From the NCBI RefSeq assembly GCF_014197535.1, contig NZ_JACIFV010000023.1:40288-104287 (forward strand): a DNA stretch of 64,000 nt, in the 5' to 3' direction. The notes under the pieces are model-generated. The model was given only the letters and a program-made list of their open reading frames with translations, was not told where the DNA came from and did not search any database. Shown here one piece after another: positions 8,098 to 15,477 of the stretch. Origin of the DNA: Rhizobium aethiopicum (lineage in GTDB: Bacteria; Pseudomonadota; Alphaproteobacteria; Rhizobiales; Rhizobiaceae). The translations under genes were made by a program, and so were the position numbers. The number at the start of each line of letters is the position of its first letter. Position 1 is the stretch's first letter.

Positions 8098-8973
8098 TCA
8101 ATAGAGCCCGTAGGGAAAATAGCGCAGATAGATTTCCTGAAGACGGCCATTGCGCGACAGCGCCGCCAGTGCATGGTCGATGGCGGAGGTCAGCACACTG
8201 TCCTTCTGTCGCAGCATGATCGTCATGCCCTCGCCGAGGAATTGCTCGGAGAGGTAGGGGCCGTCGAACAGCGCGCAGCATTTGTCGGAGGCCGGCGAAG
8301 AGACCCAGAAAGAAAGCTGCAGCGCATCGGCGAAGGCGGCATCGACCTTTCGCTCCTTGAGCGCCGCAAGCAGGGCGTCCTTCGTGTCGAAAGCCTGCGC
8401 TTTCAGCGCCGGGAAGAAGGCTGCCAGCATCGCCTCGTGCACCGTGCCTTTGACGACGCCGACCGGATGGTTCGAGAGCGCAGCAGCGGTCTTTCCATCG
8501 AGCGGGGCGGCGAGATTGCGCACGAAGCGCGCCGGCAGCATCAGATATGGCCGGGAGAAGAGAAATTGCCGGCGCAGCTCCGGGGTGACCGCAAGGCCGG
8601 CGATGACGGCATCGCCCTGCGAGGCGGCGAGCGCGTCCTTGAGATCGGCGAAAGGGATCGCCTGGATCTGGCACTTGTCCGAAATCTCCAGCTCGCTGCA
8701 GATTTCGCGGGCGAGATCGACGTTGAAACCGGAAAGCTTGCCGTTCTGATCGGTGAAATTAAATGGCGGGAAATCGACCGACGTCAGAAAGCGCAGGCGG
8801 ACCAGCGAGGAGAGATCCGGTCTGGCGAGACGCTCGCGGGCATCGAAGAGCAACGGCAGCGAGGGCGCAGCTTGCTGGGCGAATGCCGCAAAGCTCGAAA
8901 GCAGCGCCGCCAGAAACAGGCCGGCCGCTAAAAAAGCCCTAAGAGTCGGGGATGCCTGCCGGGATTCAATCAT
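8098..8973 (-). CDS. Periplasmic amino-acid-type solute-binding protein (SBP_bac_3)
   Basis: A 291-residue protein with a signal peptide (about 12-32, ending AAFAQQA). The family-3 fold is marked by VDFPPFNFTDQNGKLSGFNVD, LAREICSELEISDKC, GDAVIAGLAVTPELRRQFLF and a C-terminal DHALAALSRNGRLQEIYLRY. It would bind a polar solute for an ABC importer or act as a sensor ligand-binding protein. No permease or ATPase gene is adjacent, so its partner is elsewhere. Two cysteines in SDKC and DKCCALF are unusual additions. Confidence 0.85.
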   Translation of the reverse strand: MIESRQASPTLRAFLAAGLFLAALLSSFAAFAQQAAPSLPLLFDARERLARPDLSSLVRLRFLTSVDFPPFNFTDQNGKLSGFNVDLAREICSELEISDKCQIQAIPFADLKDALAASQGDAVIAGLAVTPELRRQFLFSRPYLMLPARFVRNLAAPLDGKTAAALSNHPVGVVKGTVHEAMLAAFFPALKAQAFDTKDALLAALKERKVDAAFADALQLSFWVSSPASDKCCALFDGPYLSEQFLGEGMTIMLRQKDSVLTSAIDHALAALSRNGRLQEIYLRYFPYGLY

Positions 8974-9310
8974 GATGATCCAGTGTCGGGGTTGGGGTCG
9001 CCGAGATGTAACAGAGTCATGGCCGGCGGGGAATATACATGGGAGTGAGGCGAGCGGATGAGGCTCTCTTGAGCGATGGCGAGAACCTGCTGCTCTCCTC
9101 AAAATTTAGGCGGGACTGCGCCTGCGCGTTTGCGCGGAATTAAAGAATATCACCTCTATTGTCGCGACGATACGGACCCCGCCAGCCGATTGCATGATGC
9201 ATGCGTCAACTCCCTTTCCGGCGCCGCGACAACCAGGCAGCGCTCTTTACAAATCCAATTTCCAAACACCGGACGCGCGGCGCGCCCGGCCAGATCGGGT
9301 GACATTTCCC
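8974..9310. other. 337-base intergenic region between divergent genes
   Basis: It must hold promoters for the solute-binding protein gene (minus) and the chemoreceptor gene (plus). I see no convincing operator or terminator. The frame from 9194 runs into the chemoreceptor but its first 39 codons look non-coding. Confidence 0.5.
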
Positions 9311-11320
9311 ATGTTGAAGCATCTGAAAATCCGCACCAAAATCATATCGGTCGTGGCGCTGTTCGGGCTGATCACGATGGCGGGGCTGATCTATGTCATA
9401 TCCGAATTCCGCCGGGCGGACGCCGCCTATAGCGCCTTTATCGATCATGAGGCGCAGGCCTCGATGCTGAGCGCGCGCGCCAGCGCATCGGTGGTGGCCT
9501 CGGTGCTGCAGGTCACCCTGCTGGCCGACATGAAACCCGATACGCCGGCCTTCCAGACGGCTCTTGCCACACCGAGCAAGCTGCCGCAGGCCCGCGACCG
9601 GATGAAACAGGCCCTCGCACTGGTTCCGAGCCGCAAAGCGGCAATCGACGAAATCCAGGCCGGCATCGATGAAATCGAAGCTTTGGCCAACAAGATCATC
9701 GAGCAGAGCAAGGCCAAGGACAGCGCCGGCGCGCTCGCGAATGTCGCGCTGATCAATGCCAAGCTCGACGCGCTGACGCCGAAGATGATCGCCAACAACG
9801 ATGCGATGATGGCATTGCTCAACGACGGCGGCGACGGGCTTTCCGCGTCCGTCAACGGCCAGATCACCTTCTGTTTCGTCCTGATCGGCATCGCTGTTCT
9901 CACCGGGATCGGCTTCGCCGTCGCCGTGGCGCAGAAAGGAATTGCCGGCCCGATGACGAAGCTCAGCCTGCGCATGACGCGGCTTGCCGAGGGCGACACC
10001 AATAGCGATATCAGCGGTCTCGATCGCCGCGACGAAGTCGGCCAGATGGCAAAGGCGGTTTCGATCTTCCGCGACAATGCGATCGAGCGTCGCCAGATCG
10101 AGGCACGCGCCGAGGCAGACCGCAGCGTCAGCGACGGCGAGCGCCGCGAACGCGACGCGCAGAAAGCCCGCGAGGCAGCCGAGCTCGAACGCGCCGTCGC
10201 AGCCCTTGGCGATGGGCTGCGCCGCCTTGCCGCCGGCGATCTCGCTTCGCATATCGACCAGCCCTTCGTCGCCCATCTCGATGCGCTGCGCCAGGATTTC
10301 AACCACTCGATCGAGAAGCTTAACGAGACCATGCAGGCGGTCGGGGCCAATGCCCGGGCGATCGGCGCCGGCGCCAACGAGATCCGTTCTTCCGCCGACG
10401 AGCTTTCCCGGCGAACGGAACAGCAGTCGGCCTCGGTCGAAGAAACCGCCGCAGCGCTGGAAGAGATCACCACGACGGTGCGCGACGCCGCCAAGCGCGC
10501 CGAAGAGGCGAGCCAGCTCGTCACCCGCACGCGCCTCGGCGCCGAAAGATCCGGCGAGATCGTCCGCAAGGCGGTCTCCGCCATGCACGAGATCGAAAAG
10601 TCGTCGGGCGAAATCTCCAATATCATCGGCGTCATCGACGACATCGCCTTCCAGACCAACCTCTTGGCGCTGAATGCGGGCGTCGAGGCGGCACGCGCCG
10701 GCGAAGCCGGCAAAGGCTTTGCCGTCGTCGCCCAGGAAGTGCGCGAGCTCGCCCAGCGCTCGGCCAATGCCGCCAAGGAGATCAAATCGCTGATCACCAA
10801 TTCCGGCACGCATGTGCAGACCGGCGTCACGCTGGTCGGCGAGACCGGTAAGGCGCTCGACGTGATCGTCACCGAGGTGCAGGAGATCAACAAGCACGTC
10901 CATGCAATCGCCGAAGCCTCCCGCGAACAGTCGATCGGGCTGCAGGAGATCAACACCGCGGTCAACACCATGGACCAGGGCACACAGCAGAACGCGGCAA
11001 TGGTCGAGCAATCGACGACCGCCAGCCACAGCCTCGCCACCGAAGCGTCGGCGCTCAACACCCTGCTCGGCCAGTTCCGGCTGACCGGCACCGGCGGTTT
11101 TGCCGTTGCCGCGCCGATCGCCCCGGCCCGGCCGCCGGTTGCAGCGCCACTCGCCGCCGCGCGCCCGGTCGCCAAGGCCGCCGCGATCCGCGTCGCCAAG
11201 GAGGGGGCTGCCCGCTCGACCGCCTCGCCGGCCCGCGCCCTCGGCCAAACACTCGCCAACGCCTTCGGCGCCCGCAGCAGCGCCCCAAAAAGCCAGGATG
11301 GCGACTGGACGGAGTTCTGA
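9311..11320 (+). CDS. Methyl-accepting chemotaxis protein
   Basis: A 669-residue chemoreceptor. TM1 is at about 11-31, a helical periplasmic sensor at 32-182, and TM2 at about 183-205. A HAMP domain with a long coiled coil follows, then a signalling domain at about 370-600 with the hairpin tip DDIAFQTNLLALNAGVEAAR. An Ala/Pro-rich linker ends in DWTEF, matching the CheR/CheB-tethering pentapeptide pattern (N/D-W-x-x-F). The start at 9311 is chosen because hydrophobic sequence begins just after it. A strong terminator follows. Confidence 0.93.
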   Translation: MLKHLKIRTKIISVVALFGLITMAGLIYVISEFRRADAAYSAFIDHEAQASMLSARASASVVASVLQVTLLADMKPDTPAFQTALATPSKLPQARDRMKQALALVPSRKAAIDEIQAGIDEIEALANKIIEQSKAKDSAGALANVALINAKLDALTPKMIANNDAMMALLNDGGDGLSASVNGQITFCFVLIGIAVLTGIGFAVAVAQKGIAGPMTKLSLRMTRLAEGDTNSDISGLDRRDEVGQMAKAVSIFRDNAIERRQIEARAEADRSVSDGERRERDAQKAREAAELERAVAALGDGLRRLAAGDLASHIDQPFVAHLDALRQDFNHSIEKLNETMQAVGANARAIGAGANEIRSSADELSRRTEQQSASVEETAAALEEITTTVRDAAKRAEEASQLVTRTRLGAERSGEIVRKAVSAMHEIEKSSGEISNIIGVIDDIAFQTNLLALNAGVEAARAGEAGKGFAVVAQEVRELAQRSANAAKEIKSLITNSGTHVQTGVTLVGETGKALDVIVTEVQEINKHVHAIAEASREQSIGLQEINTAVNTMDQGTQQNAAMVEQSTTASHSLATEASALNTLLGQFRLTGTGGFAVAAPIAPARPPVAAPLAAARPVAKAAAIRVAKEGAARSTASPARALGQTLANAFGARSSAPKSQDGDWTEF

Positions 11321-11341
11321 GCCGTCAAGACAGGTATTGGC

Positions 11342-11371
11342 AAGGGCGGCTCAGGGGCCGCCCTTTCTATT
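11342..11371 (+). terminator. Intrinsic terminator after chemoreceptor gene
   Basis: A perfect 9-bp stem (AAGGGCGGC / GCCGCCCTT) with a 6-base loop is followed by TCTATTT. It lies 21 bases after the chemoreceptor stop and just before the end of the convergent VOC gene. Confidence 0.8.
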
Positions 11372-11378
11372 TGGGGAC

Positions 11379-11759
11379 CTAGCCCGGCCGCCAGCCGATC
11401 TCGACGAGGATGTTCCCGGGCGCCGTGCAATAAAACAACCAGCCGCCGCGCATGGCGGCCGGCGGGCCGGAGAGCGCCGCGCCGACAGCGGCAAGTCCGG
11501 TATGAACAGCATCGACATCCTCCCTCTCGGGCAGGATAAAGCCGATATGATAGGTCTGACGCTGCAGTTCGACCTGGTCGGCAGTGCCGAACTTGGCAAT
11601 CGGGTGGCTGAGGACGATTTCGAGGCCGGCATCATCGCTCAGGATCGCCAGGCCGTTCTGGCCGCGCATATCCTTCAGCGTCAGGCCGAAATGGCGAATG
11701 AAGAAATCGGCCGTAGCGGCGATATCGGGTACGTGAAAATCGAGATGGTTCAGGCGCAT
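11379..11759 (-). CDS. VOC (glyoxalase/bleomycin-resistance fold) family protein
   Basis: A 126-residue vicinal-oxygen-chelate protein. Paired beta-alpha-beta modules are visible: LNHLDFHVPDIAATADFFIR with its HFG motif, and YHIGFILPEREDVDAV with the C-terminal GNILVEIGW. His in HLDFHV and Glu in LVEIGW are plausible metal ligands. The substrate is unknown. The start ATG is preceded by GGAG and, unusually, by a terminator-shaped hairpin whose U-run ends 14 bases upstream. Confidence 0.85.
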   Translation of the reverse strand: MRLNHLDFHVPDIAATADFFIRHFGLTLKDMRGQNGLAILSDDAGLEIVLSHPIAKFGTADQVELQRQTYHIGFILPEREDVDAVHTGLAAVGAALSGPPAAMRGGWLFYCTAPGNILVEIGWRPG

Positions 11760-11773
11760 GACAGTCTCCGTTC

Positions 11774-11821
11774 AAAAAATCCCGGGACTGCCTTTTTGCC
11801 GTCTCCGCACGCCGCCGGGAT
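11774..11821 (-). terminator. Terminator-like hairpin in the leader of the VOC gene
   Basis: Read on the minus strand, ATCCCGG and CCGGGAT (7 bp, 29-base loop) are followed by TTTTT and then directly by the VOC ribosome site. A second hairpin (GATCCGCAT with ATGCGG-GATC) lies just upstream. This is either a cis-acting attenuator of the VOC gene or the 3' end of a small RNA. Confidence 0.5.
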
Positions 11822-11911
11822 CCCGCATCTTAATGCGGATCACGTCGCGGGTTCTCGTGCCAGGGCACGGAGCAGAGCTTCTTGAGAGCGCCGTTGACGC
11901 TCCGACGGAAG

Positions 11912-11946
11912 GGATCGGGCTTACCTCAACCGATCCTGCCTTTTTC
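11912..11946 (+). terminator. Second terminator-like hairpin, opposite orientation
   Basis: GGATCGG and CCGATCC form a 7-bp stem with an 11-base loop, followed by TGCCTTTTT on the plus strand. It sits in the 360-base gap between the VOC and lipoprotein genes, with no plus-strand gene ending near it, which suggests a short transcript from within 11760-11911. Confidence 0.4.
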
Positions 11947-12119
11947 GACGCTGCCGTTCTAGCAGACGGCGCCGGTTTCGGCAATGGAGAGCCTGAACCG
12001 ATCACAGCGCTCCCGGCGGGACCTCCCGAAGGATTAAAGGCGGATTTGCCGTTTCAACTGGTGGGCGCGATGCGATCGGGAGTAAGATCACATCCTGCGG
12101 CGATCGAGAGGGGATTGAT

Positions 12120-12398
12120 ATGAAACCTGCAGTCATCGGCCTTATCGGCACCCTGGTTCTCGCCGGGTGCACGACCGTCACCTATGACGGCCCAGGCCTC
12201 GAACCCATTCCGGGCAGCATCACCTATAATGGCCAGCCGCGCAGCAAGCTCACCAAATCCCCGCCCGGCTCCTCCTTCCCGCATGATTTCATCGACCAAT
12301 ACGGGCAGCAGGTGGAGGAAACCTACGTCATCCAGGCCGACAGAAGCCTTATCATCGCGCATCGGCGCTACAAGCCGATTCGGTTCTTTGGAGATTAG
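12120..12398 (+). CDS. Small lipoprotein, unknown function
   Basis: A 92-residue lipoprotein with signal peptide and lipobox LVLAGC (about residues 12-17). The mature part is polar, with YNGQPRSKLTKSPPGSSFPH and a C-terminal VIQADRSLIIAHRRYKP. A GAGAGGGG Shine-Dalgarno lies upstream. No family is recognised. Confidence 0.7.
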   Translation: MKPAVIGLIGTLVLAGCTTVTYDGPGLEPIPGSITYNGQPRSKLTKSPPGSSFPHDFIDQYGQQVEETYVIQADRSLIIAHRRYKPIRFFGD

Positions 12399-12509
12399 GC
12401 TTTTCTCGACAGGGTCGATGACGTCGTCGATGCTCTGCGATGCGCCGGCGCGAAATTCGCAAAAACCGATGCCGTTGAAACCGACGACGTCTGGAAGCTT
12501 AGACAAAAC

Positions 12510-13331
12510 TTAGGATGTGGTGCGCTTTCCGAAACCGAATGTCTTTCTCAGACTGCTATCGACCGCATTTGCCGGCATAAACCTGCGCAGCCGGCTGAGC
12601 AGCGTCGCCTGGCCACCCGCCGGTTGACGCATTTTGTATGGACCGTTGATTGCCGCCAGGATTTTCTCCGCGACAGCCAGCGGCGACGGCGCGGTTTTGA
12701 TCTGGGCCTGTACCGTTTTGATGGTCGCATCGGCCTGTGTTGCGTAAGCGCCCAGGGGCGCCTCTGTTTGTGCCGCGTTTACATCGAGGTTGGTGTTGGT
12801 GAAGGTCGGCTGAACCAGCACGACGCGCACGTTGAACTCACGAATCTCATGGTCCAGCGACTCCGACAGTCCTTCAAGCGCATGCTTGCTGCTGGCATAT
12901 ATTCCCATGAACGGCGCCGGCAGGAAACCGAGGACCGAGCTGATATTGATGATCAGACCGCTGCGAGCGGCGCGCATGGAGGGCAAGGCAGCGCGGATCA
13001 TGCGCAGAGGGCCGAAAACATTGGTATCGAAGACTGCCTGAGCTTCGGCAGGCGACGTGTTCTCGACCGGGCCGACCAGCGAAACGCCGGCATTGTTGAT
13101 CAGGACGTCGATCTTGCCTGCCTCGGACAAAACCCATTGAACAAAATCGGAGACCGAGGCGTCATCGGTCACGTCGGCAGTCCCATAGCGCACGCCGGGA
13201 ATGGCATTGACACGCTGCGGGTTACGCACGCCGCCAAAGACTTGGAAGCCGTTTTGTGCAAGAAGGCGGGCCGACGCTTCGCCTATTCCGGAGGATGCTC
13301 CGGTAATGACGACGACTTTATTTTGAGACAT
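12510..13331 (-). CDS. Short-chain dehydrogenase/reductase
   Basis: A 273-residue classical SDR. The cofactor loop is VVITGASSGIGEASA, followed by the NNAG motif in DVLINNAGVSLVG, the catalytic Ser in INISSVLGFLPAPF and YxxxK in YASSKHALEGLSES. It reduces or oxidises a small alcohol or ketone; the substrate is unknown. Two copies of the operator found before the RND pump lie about 110-160 bases upstream of its start, suggesting shared control. Confidence 0.9.
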   Translation of the reverse strand: MSQNKVVVITGASSGIGEASARLLAQNGFQVFGGVRNPQRVNAIPGVRYGTADVTDDASVSDFVQWVLSEAGKIDVLINNAGVSLVGPVENTSPAEAQAVFDTNVFGPLRMIRAALPSMRAARSGLIINISSVLGFLPAPFMGIYASSKHALEGLSESLDHEIREFNVRVVLVQPTFTNTNLDVNAAQTEAPLGAYATQADATIKTVQAQIKTAPSPLAVAEKILAAINGPYKMRQPAGGQATLLSRLRRFMPANAVDSSLRKTFGFGKRTTS

Positions 13332-13440
13332 GGAGGCTCCTGGCTGGGCGCGAGTGGTTGACTACGTGCTTCAATAGACGGTCAGATTTTTCACCCTGTC
13401 GCCAAAGGACAGTGCCTCAGAACCTGGCATCCAAGCACGT

Positions 13441-13489
13441 AAGATTTCGATCGACATCTATCCTTGCTTTAGATGTCAATCGAAATATA
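13441..13489. promoter_or_regulatory. Paired TetR-type operator candidates upstream of SDR gene
   Basis: Two inverted copies of one 20-bp site occur, at 13470-13489 on the plus strand (TAGATGTCAATCGAAATATA) and at 13441-13460 on the minus strand (TAGATGTCGATCGAAATCTT). They match the site at 19787 in the RND/tetR promoter at 17/20 and 16/20 positions. Site spacing is 29 bases in both promoters. Confidence 0.55.
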
Positions 13490-13588
13490 AAATCAAGCAT
13501 TTTTTGTTTTACGGCGATTTTTTTTGGTGATCGCGCCTCCAAACGTGCCGGGGCAGTGTCGCTGGGAGCGGCATGAGCCTCAACGGGT

Positions 13589-14335
13589 TCAGGATTTGTC
13601 AGCGGCAGTCCCCAATCGGTTTCGAGCGACCATTTCGTCGTGGGTCAGGCTCGTGCCTGCCGCGAAGAATTCCTTGATCAGCGCGTCGCGATTATCGGCT
13701 GCGCGGGATCGATCCGCCGATCGCAGCGCTTCTTCCAGCTGATCTGCTGCAAGCTCGGTGCAATAGGCCGGGGTGCCGGGCTGCTGACGCCAGGATGCCG
13801 CCAGCCCTCCCGCATCCAGCGCATTAAAACCGGTGGCCTCGACCAGCCCTATGGCAATCGCCTTGGCGCGCGGAGCATCGCCTGCAACCGGGATGGCGAT
13901 GCGTCCATCCGTGGCGTCAGGCCGCCCCTTCTCCGCCAGCGTTGTGGCGAGCACGGCGTTCCAAGCCTTGACGACCGGTCGGCCGATCTGCCCGCTCACC
14001 CAGACGCTCTCGGGCATGCCGTCGTCGACGTCGGCGATCGCACCGTCACGAAACGGATAATAGTTTGACGTATCGATCACCACGACCTCTTCAGGCACGC
14101 CCTTGAAGAGCCCAGCGAGATCGCGATAGTTTGCGAATGGGATCGAAAGAACCACCACCTCGACGCCCCGGACGGCTTCTTCCTTCGAAACGGCGGCCGC
14201 TCCGATATCGCCGGCAAGATCGCGGATGGTGTCCGGTCCCTTTGAATTGGCAAGCTTGACCGCATGGCCGCCGGCGGCGAGTTTTCTCGCCAGAGTCGCG
14301 CCGATATTTCCAGCACCGATGATTCCGATCTTCAT
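13589..14335 (-). CDS. NAD(P)-binding protein of the F420-dependent NADP oxidoreductase family
   Basis: A 248-residue Rossmann protein starting MKIGIIGAGNIGATLARKLA, a GxGxxG dinucleotide site, with VVVLSIPFANY, VVVIDTSNYYPF and a C-terminal helical part. It matches the NADP-oxidoreductase (coenzyme F420-dependent) family, whose rhizobial members act without F420. It follows the marR gene by 36 bases on the same strand and is probably its target operon partner. Confidence 0.8.
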   Translation of the reverse strand: MKIGIIGAGNIGATLARKLAAGGHAVKLANSKGPDTIRDLAGDIGAAAVSKEEAVRGVEVVVLSIPFANYRDLAGLFKGVPEEVVVIDTSNYYPFRDGAIADVDDGMPESVWVSGQIGRPVVKAWNAVLATTLAEKGRPDATDGRIAIPVAGDAPRAKAIAIGLVEATGFNALDAGGLAASWRQQPGTPAYCTELAADQLEEALRSADRSRAADNRDALIKEFFAAGTSLTHDEMVARNRLGTAADKS

Positions 14336-14371
14336 AGGATGTCCTTTCTCTGATGTGGAAGTAAGCCCGTC

Positions 14372-14815
14372 TCAATCGCGGGCGGGACGAGCGAATGCGT
14401 GCAGCGTGTCGCGCAGATCGGCCAGCCCCTCGTCCGTGAGCTGGCAGGCGGTTTTGATCTTGTCGGTGACGGCCCATAGCTCGTCACGCAGAGATTCGCC
14501 GGTTTTGGTAAGATGGATGAGCACCCGCCGCTCGTCGTCGCAATCGCGCGTCCGGGTCACCATTCCGGCCAATTCCAGGCGCTTGAGCAGCGGCGTGATC
14601 GTTCCGGTATCCATGTCGAGGTTCAAGCCCAACTCGCCAACGGCGCGCGGCGTGCCGCCATAAAGTTCAAGCATCACCAGGTATTGCGGGAATGTCAGGC
14701 CGAGCGGCTGCAGAAATGGCTTGTGAAAACGGGCCATCCGGTTGGCCGCCCCATAGAGCGCAAACGAAAGTTGGGTGCCCACCGCGCGGCGGGATGCGAT
14801 CTCGTTGTTCGACAT
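14372..14815 (-). CDS. MarR family transcriptional regulator
   Basis: A 147-residue winged-helix regulator. LGLTFPQYLVMLELYGG and the recognition helix region LDMDTGTITPLLKRLELAGM are followed by wing residues TRTRDCDDERRVLIHLT, the MarR signature. The start at 14815 (MSNNEIA) is preferred over 14875 because the latter would place the palindromic operator inside the gene. It likely represses itself and the downstream NAD(P)-binding protein through the site at 14835-14854. Confidence 0.88.
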   Translation of the reverse strand: MSNNEIASRRAVGTQLSFALYGAANRMARFHKPFLQPLGLTFPQYLVMLELYGGTPRAVGELGLNLDMDTGTITPLLKRLELAGMVTRTRDCDDERRVLIHLTKTGESLRDELWAVTDKIKTACQLTDEGLADLRDTLHAFARPARD

Positions 14816-14834
14816 GGTTTCATCTAGTGTGCGT

Positions 14835-14854
14835 TTATCTAGTGCGCTAGATAA
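14835..14854. promoter_or_regulatory. Palindromic operator candidate for MarR regulator
   Basis: TTATCTAG and CTAGATAA form a perfect 8-bp inverted repeat around TGCG, 19 bases upstream of the marR start. A partial direct repeat (ATCTAGTG) lies 16 bases away at 14822. Position and AT-rich symmetry fit a MarR autoregulatory site. Confidence 0.6.
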
Positions 14855-14886
14855 TGACTTATTCGGAGAGAACAAGGTCGGCAGCG

Positions 14887-15465
14887 CTAAATTGGGCGCC
14901 TGTCGCTCTCGCGGCCCGACGTGCCAAGCGCTTTCATGATGAAGCGGATCTGGGCATGGAGGCTGATTGCGGTCGCCTCACCCTCCTGAACACGCTGCTC
15001 GAGCAGAACCGGATGGAAGAACGGCAAGAAGGCCGTGATGACGCCGCGCGCGGCTTCGTCGGCGTCTTCGACCTTGAACTCGCCTGTCTGCTGACCCTCG
15101 CGGACAAGTCCTTTGAGAATTGCCAGGATGTGTTCATTGTGCGCGTTGATGGTTGCCCAACTTCCGCCCATGGCGGCGACGAGCAGATCGTGCATCGGTC
15201 TGTCCTCGACCAGCATTTTCGTGCTGTGGCGGTGGATGGCGGTCAAAAGATCCGCCAGCCTTTTGCTCGCCGGCGCATCCGTTCGCGCGATCGCCAGAGC
15301 GGTTTCAGCAACCTCTTTGACCACAAGTCCGCAGACGGAACTATTGATCGCCGTCCTCGAGGGAAAGAAGCGATAGACGTTGGCGCGACTCATGCCGAGT
15401 TCGGAGGCGATGTCGGCGACCGATGTCTTATGATAGCCGATCCGCCGAAAATAGGTCATCGCCAT
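14887..15465 (-). CDS. TetR family regulator, apparently N-terminally shortened
   Basis: A 192-residue TetR-type protein. The HTH is visible as YHKTSVADIASELGMSRANV followed by YRFFPSR, but the protein starts MAMTYFRRIGY, inside helix 1; family members usually have 10-20 more residues. Immediately upstream in frame is the RND stop codon, so no longer start is available. The gene lies 12 bases behind the RND pump gene on the same strand. It may still bind DNA, weakly or not at all. Confidence 0.8.
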   Translation of the reverse strand: MAMTYFRRIGYHKTSVADIASELGMSRANVYRFFPSRTAINSSVCGLVVKEVAETALAIARTDAPASKRLADLLTAIHRHSTKMLVEDRPMHDLLVAAMGGSWATINAHNEHILAILKGLVREGQQTGEFKVEDADEAARGVITAFLPFFHPVLLEQRVQEGEATAISLHAQIRFIMKALGTSGRESDRRPI

Positions 15466-15477
15466 CTCCGGAGAACA

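Noticed and set aside
9206..11248. Long minus-strand frames (up to 680 codons) opposite the chemoreceptor
   Set aside because: GC-rich coding DNA often leaves the antisense frames open; they lack domains and ribosome sites, while the plus-strand chemoreceptor is unmistakable.
11758..12123. 121-codon frame on the plus strand before the lipoprotein gene
   Set aside because: No ribosome site or recognisable fold; the region is better explained by hairpins and regulatory sequence.
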